This document shows positions 15,420 through 24,203 of a stretch of DNA of 64,000 nucleotides, piece by piece. The stretch is taken from assembly GCF_002506585.1 (NCBI RefSeq), contig NZ_DAXW01000016.1, positions 210,210 through 274,209 on the forward strand, written 5' to 3'. Source of the DNA: Methanoculleus sp. UBA430 (GTDB taxonomy: Archaea; Halobacteriota; Methanomicrobia; Methanomicrobiales; Methanoculleaceae). Position 1 is the first letter of the stretch. Each line of letters begins with the position of its first letter. The notes under the pieces are model-generated. The model had not been told where the DNA came from and ran no database searches. It saw only the letters and a program-made list of their open reading frames with translations. The translations under genes were made by a program, and so were the position numbers.

Positions 15420-16496
15420 TCACCCCCGCCCCTTCCCCCGGATCAGCACCCGCCACCGGTGCAGCATCCGCCGCAGGCCGGCAGTCCCCACGGGCGCAGG
15501 ATACGGCAGAGGAATGACCACCCCGTCCGGGGGGGCGATGGTGAGGTCGAGGGCTTCGATGCATTCGGCGCAGACGGCCTCTGCGACCGGGTCCGGGTTG
15601 AGTGCCGGGTGGGGAGGCCGGAAACAGACCCGGCTCCCCGCGATGTCGGCAAACCGGGAGAGCATCTCCGCCTGGTAGGCCCGCTCCTCCTCGACCGCTT
15701 CCGAAGGATCGACGCCGCAGATCCGGCCGGCCTCCTCCAGGAACCGGCACGTCCCGGCAAGGCCGGTGGGGAACGATTCGATACAGGGCGTCTTAAACCT
15801 CCGCTTGAGGTCCTCGCCGACCGGCCGGAGCGCCGGTTCCCGGAGGATGTTGACGGCAGCAGCGCCGAGGCGTTCGACGTCCCCGGTGCCGATCCGCCGC
15901 ACGAACCGGAGGTTGATGCCGATGCCGAGCCGCGCAAGGAGACGGGCGATCTCTGCCGCGTTCTCGTCGACGCCGTACTCCAGATTCTTCTCGCCGACCA
16001 GGTTCGCCGTCAGCGTCACTTCGGCCGCAGGACTCGCGAGCGTTGCGACCGAGGAGAGAGCGTTTCTGACGCCGGTCTCAAAGACCCCGCCGAGGAACCC
16101 CGCGGTCGGCACGGCGACAACCGGGACGCCTCGCGGTTTTGCACAGACCGCCGCGGTGTCGTCCCCGATCGTCTCGACGATGCAGGTCGAGAGAACGAAG
16201 ACGGAGGTGGGTGCAGGGGAGACCGAGAGCGCCCGTGCTATGGTCTTCTCCAGCGCATCCTCCCCCCCGAATATGATGTCGTTCTCCGTAAGGCGGGTGG
16301 AGAGGAGGCGAGGGGCTTCGAGCCGGTCGTTTGAGAGCAGTGTGGCGTGGAGGAGGGAGAAGTTGTGGTGCGTACACCCTGCCGGACCGTGGACGATGCA
16401 GACAGCGTCCCGTACCTCCGTGAGCACCGAGAGCGCTCCGGTCAGGGTGCACCCCTCAAACCTGGACGAATTCAAGGGCGAAGGATTCGAGCTCAT
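15420..16496 (-). CDS. Nitrogenase component 1-like (NifD-type) protein
   Basis: This 358-residue protein has Cys16 (FEGCTLTGA), Cys41 (IVHGPAGC) and Cys105 (LSTCIVETIGDD), matching the spacing of the three cluster-ligand cysteines in nitrogenase component 1, and the block TENDIIFGGEDALEKTI typical of NifD/NifE. Cys33 and Cys118 are extra. It overlaps the end of the NifH-like gene by 41 bases, so the two are translationally linked. It is much shorter than NifD, with no sign of the FeMo-cofactor Cys/His pair that I could place. It is a partner for the NifH-like reductase and perhaps for the NifD/K-like protein at 11250. The reaction is unknown. Confidence 0.75.
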   Translation of the reverse strand: MSSNPSPLNSSRFEGCTLTGALSVLTEVRDAVCIVHGPAGCTHHNFSLLHATLLSNDRLEAPRLLSTRLTENDIIFGGEDALEKTIARALSVSPAPTSVFVLSTCIVETIGDDTAAVCAKPRGVPVVAVPTAGFLGGVFETGVRNALSSVATLASPAAEVTLTANLVGEKNLEYGVDENAAEIARLLARLGIGINLRFVRRIGTGDVERLGAAAVNILREPALRPVGEDLKRRFKTPCIESFPTGLAGTCRFLEEAGRICGVDPSEAVEEERAYQAEMLSRFADIAGSRVCFRPPHPALNPDPVAEAVCAECIEALDLTIAPPDGVVIPLPYPAPVGTAGLRRMLHRWRVLIRGKGRG

Positions 16497-17277
16497 CCAT
16501 CTCGAGGGGGGTGGGGATACTCGTCGTTCTGTTTTCGCAGATCGTGCGCCCGAGGTCCCGGTAGACCGCTGCCTGGTTCGATTCGGGGGCGTATTCGACG
16601 ACCGTCTGCCGGTTCAACTCCGCAACCTGCACCCCGCGGTCGCGGGGGACGTAGGCGATGAGCCGGGAGTTAATCCTGTGGGCGAACTCTTCCACCAGGT
16701 CCCGCTCGCCGTCGATGTTCTTTGCGTTGCAGATCACGCCTCCGAGCGTGCACTTGCTCCGCACCCGGCGCGAGAGACGGGCGATGGCCTTAGCGATGTT
16801 GTTTGCCGCGTAGACGGACATCAGTTCGCCGGAAGTGACCAGGTAGATCTCCTGCGCGTATCCTTCCCGCATCGGCATCGCAAACCCGCCGCAGACGACG
16901 TCTCCGAGGACGTCGTAGACGATTACGTCGCCTTTGAGGGCGTCCAGGCGTTCAAGGAGCTGGAACGTCGCGATGATTCCCCGGCCGGCGCATCCTATCC
17001 CCGGTTCCGGACCGCCGGCCTCCACGCACCGCACCCCCCCAAAGCCCCGGTAGACCACATCGTCGACAGTGATAGTTGCATCCCCGCGCTCCCGGATAAG
17101 GTCGAGCACCGTCGGGATCCAGGTCCCGTGCATCAGCATGCGGGTACTGTCGTGCTTCGGATCGCACCCGATCTGCAGGATGTCAAGCCCTTCTCCCGCG
17201 AGTGCTGCCGATAGGTTTGCCGCCGTAGTGGATTTCCCGATTCCCCCCTTCCCGTAGAGGGCGATCTGCTTCATCAT
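16456..17277 (-). CDS. Nitrogenase iron protein-like (NifH/BchL/CfbC superfamily) ATPase
   Basis: This 273-residue protein is close to canonical NifH length. The P-loop is GKGGIGKST (residues 9-17 or so), switch motif GCDPKHDSTR, the two [4Fe-4S] ligand cysteines are Cys96 (GIGCAGRGII) and Cys129 (DVVCGGFAMPMREG), and the DVLGDV switch is present. It should be a homodimeric ATP-dependent electron donor bridged by one cluster. The start is one of two tandem ATG codons at 17277 and 17274; a longer in-frame extension runs through the promoter and is not credible. The next gene overlaps by 41 bases and encodes the likely electron acceptor. No nifB, nifE/N or nifI genes are in the window, so classical nitrogenase is unlikely. 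Confidence 0.85.
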   Translation of the reverse strand: MMKQIALYGKGGIGKSTTAANLSAALAGEGLDILQIGCDPKHDSTRMLMHGTWIPTVLDLIRERGDATITVDDVVYRGFGGVRCVEAGGPEPGIGCAGRGIIATFQLLERLDALKGDVIVYDVLGDVVCGGFAMPMREGYAQEIYLVTSGELMSVYAANNIAKAIARLSRRVRSKCTLGGVICNAKNIDGERDLVEEFAHRINSRLIAYVPRDRGVQVAELNRQTVVEYAPESNQAAVYRDLGRTICENRTTSIPTPLEMDELESFALEFVQV

Positions 17278-17501
17278 TTCTACTATGCGCTCGCATGGGT
17301 AATTAGGTGTCGGATGGTGTTTGCAATGTTCAATTATATATATCTCACTGCAATATAGAACGTGCGTTAAACCAATTACTTTCATAAAATAATCTATATT
17401 TACCATTATTTAACTAATTTGATTACAATCCTCTGTTTTTTATTATTAGAAATGTATATAACACTAAAGTATAAACCCCTGGTTAAGCAGGAAGGAGTAC
17501 G
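17278..17501. promoter_or_regulatory. AT-rich divergent promoter region
   Basis: About 220 bases between the NifH-like gene and the exported hypothetical are strikingly AT-rich. A minus-strand TATA box is likely at 17333-17344 (atatatataatt on that strand) for the NifH-like gene; a plus-strand TATA box at 17451-17460 (tgtatataac) serves the gene at 17502. The remaining AT-rich stretch 17360-17445 has no recognised operator. Confidence 0.5.
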
Positions 17502-18125
17502 ATGGACCCACGGTTTCGATCACGGTTGATTGCGGCGCTTATTCTCATCGCCGTCGTCTGTTCGGCCTTCTCAGTGAGCCCGGTCACCGGCTTCCGCCTG
17601 GAGAACAGGGATGGGAGCGGCGCTGAAGCGGCACTTGCAGAGGCCCTGGTGCTACAGCAGAGCACCAAGATCAGAGAAGAGTTTATGGAGGACCTCACTG
17701 TCTACATCGACAGCAATAACGCTGTCTTCAAGCAGCAGGATGCTTCCGGGAGCAGCACGAGCGGTCTCTACGTCCCCGGCGAGAATGCCATCTACATCCG
17801 CTCGGACAGGGATCCGGCGCGGGCCGACGAGGTCTTCGTCCAGCAGGTCGGGTATCGGGTCTACCGCACCATGGGGTTTGACGAGAGCATGGTCTTTGAG
17901 ACGCTGGAGATAAACTCCGGGTCGTACCTCTCCCGGGTCAGCGCACCCCCCGGCGAGGAGTGGAAGGCAGCGCTCTTCGCTGAGGCCTTCATGCTCTACC
18001 ACGTCTCCCCGGCGCTCCTGAAGGCGGATGCCCCTGAGGTCTATACCTACATGGACCTCCTTGTGACGAGCAGCGGGGACCGGGCGACGGTGGACGACCT
18101 CTACACCCATTACCAGCCGGAATAA
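17502..18125 (+). CDS. Exported or membrane-anchored hypothetical protein
   Basis: This 207-residue protein has an N-terminal signal or anchor (RLIAALILIAVVCSAF, about residues 8-24). The mature part is mixed alpha/beta and acidic, with stretches such as EEFMEDLTVYIDSNNAVF and GLYVPGENAIYIRSD. No metal-binding HExxH or other catalytic motif was found. A clean ribosome site (aaggag) lies 6 bases before the ATG at 17502 and a TATA box about 45 bases before it. The gene ends convergently against trkH. I do not recognise the family. Confidence 0.7.
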   Translation: MDPRFRSRLIAALILIAVVCSAFSVSPVTGFRLENRDGSGAEAALAEALVLQQSTKIREEFMEDLTVYIDSNNAVFKQQDASGSSTSGLYVPGENAIYIRSDRDPARADEVFVQQVGYRVYRTMGFDESMVFETLEINSGSYLSRVSAPPGEEWKAALFAEAFMLYHVSPALLKADAPEVYTYMDLLVTSSGDRATVDDLYTHYQPE

Positions 18126-18143
18126 CCGGCACCCCTTTTTGGT

Positions 18144-19601
18144 TCAGTCAAACCGCTTGAAGACTCCCATAACGAGCATGATCACCGGGATGATCTCGAG
18201 GCGCCCTATCCACATGATCAAGATGAAGAGGACCTTCGCCGGATCGGCCATGTCAGGTGAGACGAATCCTGCGGTCATGCCGTTGTTGCACATGGCGGAG
18301 ACGACCTCGAAGATCACGTTGCTTGAGTCGAATGCCGTCGGCTGCAGATGCATCACAAGCACCGTGGCGACGAAGATCGAGAGGAAGTAGAGCATGATAG
18401 TCAGCATGTTCCGGGAGACCTCGAGGTCGGCGACGTTCTTCGGGATCACTTTGCCGTCGTACTTGAAGGGCACGAGCACGTTCCCGGAGACGAACATCCG
18501 CCGGAACCACCAGAGCAGGCTCTGAAAGCCGAGGACTACCCGGGAGAGCTTGATCCCGCCGGCGGTGCTCCCCGACGCCCCGCCGATGACCATCAGCATC
18601 GAGAGGAAGAGGACCGTCACGCTCGCCCACTCGTTGGGGGAGGCGACCTGGAACCCGGTGCTGGTGATTCCCGCCGCCGACATGAAGAGCGCCTGGCGGA
18701 TGGCGGTAGGGATATCGGTTGCGTTGAGTGTGACGAGGTCCCACGCTATCACGACGATCCCGAGCGCGATGAGCATGAAGAGAAGGCGTGCCTGCTGGTC
18801 GTCGAAGAACCGCACGCCGTTTTGACGGTAGAGGATATAGTAGAGTTTGAACGGCAGAGCGCCGGCGATCATGATCGGGACGACGAGGACCTCAAGGAAC
18901 GGGTTATTATAGAAGGGGATCCCTGCCGAGTGGATGGAGAACCCCCCGGTGGAGATTGTGACAAGGGCGATGTTCACCGCGTCCCAGAGGGGTATCCCCG
19001 AGAGGAGAACGAGCCCGATCGATGCGGCGGTCAGCACCATGTAGATCTTCCACATCTCCATGCCTGTTGCGACGACGCTCGGCATCAGCGCTTCCGAGCG
19101 TCCTTCCGAGCGGTAGAGGCGGAACTGGGTCAGCCCGGTCCTTGAGGCCATCGCGATGGTGAAGGAGACGATCCCGAGGCCGCCGAGCCACTGCATCAAC
19201 GACCGCCAGAAGAGGAGCGTCTGGGGCAGGTCGTCGACGGACCGCATCATCGTCAGACCCGTATCGGTCCACCCCGACATCGCCTCGAAGACGGCGTCGA
19301 GGTAGGGGGTACCGAGCCCGAGGCTGAACGGCAGAGCGCTCACCAGCGCCATCGCGAGCCAGATCAGGGCGACGGCCATGAGGGCGGCGGAGAGGGGTGC
19401 CTCTCGCTCCTCCCGGGGTACCCGGACAAGGAGCATCCCAAGGAGGAAAAGGGTGACCGGGACAGAGAGCATGGGCAGGATCATCTCCCACTCCCGGTAG
19501 ACCACCGCTACGAGGAGCGGCACTCCTGTGGCGACGCTCATATACCGGAAGATGTTGCCGATATCGGGTGCGATGGTCGAGAACTGCTCGATCCTGTCCA
19601 T
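18144..19601 (-). CDS. trkH: TrkH-family potassium uptake membrane protein
   Basis: This 485-residue protein has about ten hydrophobic segments arranged as four membrane-pore-membrane repeats. The four selectivity-filter turns are visible in order: SGWTDTGLT, ISTGGFS, ITSTGFQ and NNGMTAGF, with GGIKLSRVV and GRLEIIPV also typical of TrkH. It forms the K+ (or K+/Na+) translocating subunit, normally gated by a cytoplasmic TrkA, but no trkA gene is adjacent here. The ATG at 19601 is the usual family start. Confidence 0.93.
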   Translation of the reverse strand: MDRIEQFSTIAPDIGNIFRYMSVATGVPLLVAVVYREWEMILPMLSVPVTLFLLGMLLVRVPREEREAPLSAALMAVALIWLAMALVSALPFSLGLGTPYLDAVFEAMSGWTDTGLTMMRSVDDLPQTLLFWRSLMQWLGGLGIVSFTIAMASRTGLTQFRLYRSEGRSEALMPSVVATGMEMWKIYMVLTAASIGLVLLSGIPLWDAVNIALVTISTGGFSIHSAGIPFYNNPFLEVLVVPIMIAGALPFKLYYILYRQNGVRFFDDQQARLLFMLIALGIVVIAWDLVTLNATDIPTAIRQALFMSAAGITSTGFQVASPNEWASVTVLFLSMLMVIGGASGSTAGGIKLSRVVLGFQSLLWWFRRMFVSGNVLVPFKYDGKVIPKNVADLEVSRNMLTIMLYFLSIFVATVLVMHLQPTAFDSSNVIFEVVSAMCNNGMTAGFVSPDMADPAKVLFILIMWIGRLEIIPVIMLVMGVFKRFD

Positions 19602-19681
19602 CGGTACATCTTCTCCGGGAACTCTTATCTATTTTCTCCTGCAGGATTTTTGGCTATTTAGAGGCCAAAAAGCGCCTGGAA

Positions 19682-20707
19682 TCACCGGCGACCGCATATG
19701 GATGCACCGTTGCCGATCGAAGCCCCCTCTTCCTCGCCGGCGGCTCCCGGCGCGCTTTCGATGAAGATACGCCGGTTGATGATCCGCCAGGCGAGGATGA
19801 GCTGGGCCATATCCCCGGCCGTCAGGTAATCCACGTTCTGGAGAAGGTCGATGGGCTTCACCTGTGTCTGGATCTCGATGTTCTTCTCCAGTTTTTTCAC
19901 CACGGCTTCATTTAACTCCCCGTCGAACGTGAGCGCCCCCATTGCCTTTCCCCCGATGTCCTCGGTCGTGAACTCGACCATGAAGTTCCGTTGGGAGAGT
20001 GAGAGGAGCCCGAAGAGGTCGATGGAAAGGTCGACGTCCCGGATACTCTTATCGAGTTTACTCTGGCAGAGGGTGACATGGTAGATGTTACGCTTCTCGC
20101 TTGCTTCCCTCCCGTACTTCGAGAAGGCGATCCTGATGACTGCGTCCGCGAACCGGCACTGGGGCGCGACGTACTGCTCGAAATCGGGCTTGCGGTCTTC
20201 CATCTCCTGGATGACCGCATCCACCGAATATCCCCGCTTATCCACGTCGCGTTTGATCTTCCAGGCGCGTTTGACGTCGGGGTCCGGGTCCACGTAGAGT
20301 TTGAAGTCGATCAGGTCCCGCATCTTTTTGGTCACGAAGGGGTGCAGCCCTTCGAGGATAAGGATCTTCGTGGGGTTAAACGGCACCGGGGGATCGAACA
20401 TCCCGTTGTCGTGGTTGTAGACGGGTTTCTGGATCGTCTCTCCTGCTTTGAGGGCGATAAGGTGCTCTTCGAGCAGGTCGAACCGGTTCGCCTCGGGGAC
20501 AAGCGGCGTGATCCCGAGAACCTTCCGCTCCCGGCGGTCGTACCTGTGGTAGTCGTCGATGGTGATCGTGGAGACGAGTTCCTCTCCGAAGATCTCCCGG
20601 ATAGCCCGGGTGAATGTGGTCTTGCCGCTTCCGCTGTCTCCCGCCACGCCGATGATAAAGACGTAGGGCGACTCTGCAATGACTCTCTTGAAGTCGGATG
20701 ATGCCAT
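19682..20707 (-). CDS. prk: Archaeal phosphoribulokinase
   Basis: This 341-residue kinase has the P-loop GVAGDSGSGKTTFTR (about residues 20-34), Walker B-like ILILEGLHPF, the acidic DDYHRYDR motif and YNHDNGMFDPP, all as in phosphoribulokinase. It phosphorylates ribulose 5-phosphate to ribulose 1,5-bisphosphate with ATP. Phosphoribulokinases of this type in Methanospirillum and relatives were shown to act with archaeal RuBisCO in a reductive hexulose-phosphate pathway (established knowledge). RuBisCO is not in this window. A C-terminal tail of about 20 residues (Gly/Glu/Ala-rich) extends past the catalytic fold. Monocistronic, with trkH about 80 bases downstream on the same strand. Confidence 0.88.
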   Translation of the reverse strand: MASSDFKRVIAESPYVFIIGVAGDSGSGKTTFTRAIREIFGEELVSTITIDDYHRYDRRERKVLGITPLVPEANRFDLLEEHLIALKAGETIQKPVYNHDNGMFDPPVPFNPTKILILEGLHPFVTKKMRDLIDFKLYVDPDPDVKRAWKIKRDVDKRGYSVDAVIQEMEDRKPDFEQYVAPQCRFADAVIRIAFSKYGREASEKRNIYHVTLCQSKLDKSIRDVDLSIDLFGLLSLSQRNFMVEFTTEDIGGKAMGALTFDGELNEAVVKKLEKNIEIQTQVKPIDLLQNVDYLTAGDMAQLILAWRIINRRIFIESAPGAAGEEEGASIGNGASICGRR

Positions 20708-20819
20708 AACTCAGCTCACTGTTCGGTCGGTATCCCGCACTGTTAAGATTTCGGTGCCGGACGAAGAAGTTTCGGACAAAAAGAGGGAAGCCGGCAGGAA
20801 TTCACCCTCTTGCAGGAGT

Positions 20820-22010
20820 CTATGACGGGATGATCCCCGCTTCTTCGTGCTTCTTCCGGATCGCGTCGGCGAGCCGGTCCAGCGCCGCGAAGTCCCCCTC
20901 TCTCGGGTAGCCCTTGATGTAGACCGGTTCGATCAACTCCACCTTGAGCCGATCAAGCATACTTGCAAGGGTATCAACGGTCTTCCCGCCCCAGCCGTAG
21001 GACCCGATCACCGACGCATACCGGGTTTTCGGGCGAAGGAGGTTTGCGAGGTACGCGGCGTAGACCACCTGCGGGTGGGGACCGAAGATGAGTGTCGGGG
21101 TCCCGATCACGACTGTGGCTGCATCCACCAGGGCCTTTGCAAGTTCGCCGATATCCGTCTTCGTGAGGTTGAACGGATGGACCTGGACACCACGCTGTAT
21201 CAGGGCGGTGGTGAAGTGGTCGACCATTGCCTGGGTGCTCCCGTGCATGGAGACGAAAGGCAGCACCACCACGTTCCTGACGTCGTCGCCTGTCCAGTCA
21301 CGGTAGGCGTCCATGATGAACGCCGGCCTGTCGTAGACCGGGCCGTGGCTCGGGGCAATCACGGCGATCTCACGTGCTGCGAGTTTCGCGAGGTGCGCTT
21401 TGATGCTTGACCGGAAGGGCATCATGATCTCGGCGTAGTAGCGTTTCGCGGACTCGTAGATTGCCCCCTCGTCGGGGACGTAGAGGGAACTCGTCGCGTA
21501 GTGCGAGCCGAAGAGGTCGCAGGAGAAGAGGATCCGGTCTTCGGGGAGGTAGGTCAGCATCGTCTCCGGCCAGTGAACCCAGGGGGCGAAGATGAACTCG
21601 AGTGTCCGATCCCCGAGGGTGAGCGTATCGCCGTCGCTGATGACAATGACCCGGTCCTGGGGGATCTGCAGGAGGTCGACGAGGAAGTCCCGGCACTTCT
21701 GGTTCGTCACCACCTTCGCCCCGGGGTAGCGGCCGAGCATCGCCGGTATCGAGCCCGAATGGTCCTGCTCGGCATGGTTCGCGATGATGTAGTCGATCTT
21801 ATCGACCCCGAGCCGGTCCAGGTTCGCCGTGAGGTCCGCAAACTTCGACGGGTCGACGGTATCGATCAATGCCGTCTTCTCGCTGCCCCGTAGCAGGTAA
21901 CTGTTGTAGGAGGTGCCGTCGGGGGTTGGGATCAGTTCGTCGAAGATCCGGCGGTCCCAGTCGATGGCCCCGACGGCGAAGACGCCCGGCACGATCTCAC
22001 GTGGCGTCAT
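20820..22010 (-). CDS. fprA: Flavodiiron protein (F420H2 oxidase type)
   Basis: This 396-residue protein has an N-terminal metallo-beta-lactamase-like diiron domain with the ligand pattern NHAEQDHSG (H-x-E-x-D-H) and further ligands in FSCDLFGSHY and PSHGPVYD, followed by a flavodoxin domain with the FMN-binding SMHGSTQAMVD. In methanogens such proteins reduce O2 to water with F420H2, protecting the anaerobic enzymes. A strong ribosome site (ggggagg) precedes the ATG at 22010. The rubredoxin gene two kilobases away is a possible redox partner, though methanogen enzymes usually use F420 directly. Confidence 0.92.
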   Translation of the reverse strand: MTPREIVPGVFAVGAIDWDRRIFDELIPTPDGTSYNSYLLRGSEKTALIDTVDPSKFADLTANLDRLGVDKIDYIIANHAEQDHSGSIPAMLGRYPGAKVVTNQKCRDFLVDLLQIPQDRVIVISDGDTLTLGDRTLEFIFAPWVHWPETMLTYLPEDRILFSCDLFGSHYATSSLYVPDEGAIYESAKRYYAEIMMPFRSSIKAHLAKLAAREIAVIAPSHGPVYDRPAFIMDAYRDWTGDDVRNVVVLPFVSMHGSTQAMVDHFTTALIQRGVQVHPFNLTKTDIGELAKALVDAATVVIGTPTLIFGPHPQVVYAAYLANLLRPKTRYASVIGSYGWGGKTVDTLASMLDRLKVELIEPVYIKGYPREGDFAALDRLADAIRKKHEEAGIIPS

Positions 22011-22169
22011 GCTCTGCCTCCCCCGGGTACATTCCGACCATTATACGGTGTCTGTGGGTGGTTTCCTGACATCTTTCACACTCCGTAGGCTGCAACCGGC
22101 CATGGTTTTCCAGCGTGCCGGTCGGTGAACGTTTATCCGGCCCGAACGCTGATAACGGTTTCGTCTCCC

Positions 22170-22880
22170 TCACCCGGAGGGGAGGCTGGTCTGCCTCTCG
22201 CCCCGGTCTCCCTCCCTCCGGACGGTGTTTGCAAAGAGATGGGCCTGCCGGGTCGGTTCCGGGAGCCGGTACCCACGGGCGGTCGCGAGGACGAGATCGA
22301 CTGCAGAGAGGAGGTCGATACGGTGACCCACGGAAACATAGACCGGTTTCGTCCTTTCTTTCGTCCGGACCGCCATCCCTATCGTCTCGCCGTTCCGGAG
22401 CACCGGGCTCGTCGAACCCCTGGCGGGGCCGGGCTCCGTCACCGTGCCGACGAGGAGGCTCTTTGCGACCCCGACGGTGGGCCGGTCAAGCAAGACGCCC
22501 ATGTGGCTTGCGATGCCGAGGCCGCGGGGGTGGGCGATCCCCTGCCCGTCGAAGAAGATGACGTCCGGCTCGGACCGGAGTCGTCGGAACGCCTCAAGGA
22601 GAGCGGGACCTTCCCGGAAGGTGAGGAGCCCCGGTATGTAGGGAAATGATGTCTCGATAGAGGCAGAGACCCGTTCGACGACGGTGAGATCGGGGTAACG
22701 GAGGACGACGACGACCGCATGGATCTCGTTTGAGCCCTTCGCGTAGGAGGCGTCGGCGCCGGCGAGGAGGGTGACCTCATCGATATCGCCGGAGAGGCTG
22801 ATCCTCTTCCGGAGCGTCTCCTGGAGGCGGACGGCCTCCGCCGGGGCAAGGTCAAACGGGTGGGTCTCGTTGATCTCCAT
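22170..22880 (-). CDS. nfi: Endonuclease V
   Basis: This 236-residue protein has the family motifs GADASY (usual DxSY, metal-binding Asp), YIPGLLTFREGP and DGQGIAHPRGLGIASH with a catalytic Asp, and GVAKSLL. It cleaves the strand one base 3' of deoxyinosine, starting repair of deaminated adenine. The C-terminal region (PTRQAHLFANTVRR) is typical. The ATG at 22880 gives a normal length. The gene is divergent from the SPFH gene across a short AT-rich promoter. Confidence 0.93.
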   Translation of the reverse strand: MEINETHPFDLAPAEAVRLQETLRKRISLSGDIDEVTLLAGADASYAKGSNEIHAVVVVLRYPDLTVVERVSASIETSFPYIPGLLTFREGPALLEAFRRLRSEPDVIFFDGQGIAHPRGLGIASHMGVLLDRPTVGVAKSLLVGTVTEPGPARGSTSPVLRNGETIGMAVRTKERTKPVYVSVGHRIDLLSAVDLVLATARGYRLPEPTRQAHLFANTVRREGDRGERQTSLPSG

Positions 22881-22904
22881 GAACGCTTCCGTTGTGGCTT
22901 TGAT

Positions 22905-22945
22905 TCACGCTGTCCTATAAAACTATTATTATATACTTTGTGCGT
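22905..22945. promoter_or_regulatory. Divergent AT-rich promoter of the EndoV and SPFH genes
   Basis: The segment ctataaaactattattatat (about 22913-22932) lies about 30-45 bases from both start codons and contains TATA-like elements readable on both strands. Confidence 0.45.
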
Positions 22946-22969
22946 ACAGCACCCCGCGGGTAACAACGT

Positions 22970-23926
22970 ATGACCCGACAGAACCCGCTTCGCTATGTAA
23001 TTGCCATCGTGATCGCACTCGTTGGAGTGCTGGTCGTTTACGCCGCCCTCACGACTCCCGGTCTCTCCCTCCTCGTCTGGGCCGGCGCCGCCATCGTCCT
23101 CGTGGGGGTGATCGTTGCCGCCTCGTTGCAGATCGCCGACCAGTGGGAGAAAGCGGTCGTACTCCACCTGGGCCGGTTCTCGGGCCTCCGCGGTCCGGGC
23201 ATCTTCGCCATCGTACCCTTCATCGATACGGTGGCCTACTGGATCGATCTCCGCACGATCACGACCTCGTTCCGTGCGGAAAAGACCCTCACCCGCGACA
23301 CGGTCCCGGTCGACGTCGAGGCGGTCCTCTTCTGGCGCGTGCGGGACCCGGAGAAGGCGGCGCTGGAGGTCGAGGACTATCGGTCCGCCATCAGCTGGGC
23401 GGCACAGACGGCGCTCCGGGAAGTCATCGGGAAGTCCAACCTCGCCGATATGCTCGAGGGCCGGGAGAAGCTCGACGCGGAGCTGCAGCGGATCATCGAC
23501 GTCCGGACCGAGCAGTGGGGGATCCACGTCAGTTCAGTGGAGATCCGGGATATCCTGATCCCCCGCGAGCTCCAGGACGCGATGTCCATGCAGGCCCAGG
23601 CGGAGCGGGAGCGGCAGGCGCGGGTGATCCTCGGCGACTCCGAGCTCCAGGTTGCAAAGAAGTTCGAGGAGGCGGCACGGACCTACCAGGACAACCCGAC
23701 CGCCCTCCACCTCCGGGCGATGAACATGCTGTATGAGGGCCTCAAGGAGAAAGCGACGCTCGTCCTCGTCCCGGCATCGGTCCTCGACACGATGAACCTC
23801 GGCACCACCCTCGGCCTCTCGGCGCTCGCGAAGAACACGATGGAGGATAATGGGGACCGCCGGGGATCGACGGCCGGCGAAGCGAAGTCCCGCAAGCCGC
23901 CGGCGACCGAACCCGGCGCCCCCTGA
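22970..23926 (+). CDS. SPFH/band 7 (stomatin-like) membrane protein
   Basis: The 318-residue protein has two N-terminal hydrophobic segments (about residues 9-27 and 34-52), then an SPFH domain starting with QWEKAVVLHLGRFSGLRGPG and containing TRDTVPVDVEAVLFWRV, and a helical heptad-rich stretch (MQAQAERERQARVILGDSE) that drives oligomerisation. The last 30 residues are a polar Lys/Arg/Pro-rich tail. Stomatin homologues organise membrane microdomains and often pair with an NfeD protein, but no nfeD gene is adjacent. It lies on the same strand as the rubredoxin/ThDP pair with a 76-base gap. Confidence 0.92.
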   Translation: MTRQNPLRYVIAIVIALVGVLVVYAALTTPGLSLLVWAGAAIVLVGVIVAASLQIADQWEKAVVLHLGRFSGLRGPGIFAIVPFIDTVAYWIDLRTITTSFRAEKTLTRDTVPVDVEAVLFWRVRDPEKAALEVEDYRSAISWAAQTALREVIGKSNLADMLEGREKLDAELQRIIDVRTEQWGIHVSSVEIRDILIPRELQDAMSMQAQAERERQARVILGDSELQVAKKFEEAARTYQDNPTALHLRAMNMLYEGLKEKATLVLVPASVLDTMNLGTTLGLSALAKNTMEDNGDRRGSTAGEAKSRKPPATEPGAP

Positions 23927-24002
23927 CCCGGCCGACCCCGGGTCCCGGGGCATTTTTATACGTGGACGGGGTACGGCAGGTCACCTCCGGGACGTGAACG
24001 GT

Positions 24003-24203
24003 ATGGGACGATGGGTATGCAGTGTCTGCGATTACGAGTACAATGAGGAGGCGGGAGACCCTGAGACCGGTATTCTGCCGGAGACGCTGTTTGAGGATCT
24101 CCCCGACGACTGGCGGTGTCCCCGCTGCACCGTGGGAAAGGGAGCATTTGTGCGGGTTGATGAAGAGGAAGAGGTGAAGACGGATGAAGAAGACGACCTT
24201 TGA
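24003..24203 (+). CDS. Rubredoxin
   Basis: This 66-residue protein has the iron site WVCSVCDYEYNE near the N-terminus and WRCPRCTVGK, the two CxxC pairs of rubredoxin, with an acidic C-terminal tail of about 15 residues. It carries one Fe(SCys)4 centre for one-electron transfer. The ATG at 24003 gives the standard N-terminus. Its 3' end overlaps the start of the ThDP enzyme gene by 20 bases, so the two are translationally coupled and may be functional partners. Confidence 0.95.
   Translation: MGRWVCSVCDYEYNEEAGDPETGILPETLFEDLPDDWRCPRCTVGKGAFVRVDEEEEVKTDEEDDL

Noticed and set aside
11250..17277. Canonical nitrogenase or F430 cyclase CfbCD
   Set aside because: Component-1-like proteins are too short for NifDK and no cofactor genes are near; their motifs do not match CfbD as I recall it. 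The CfbCD option cannot be excluded without an alignment.
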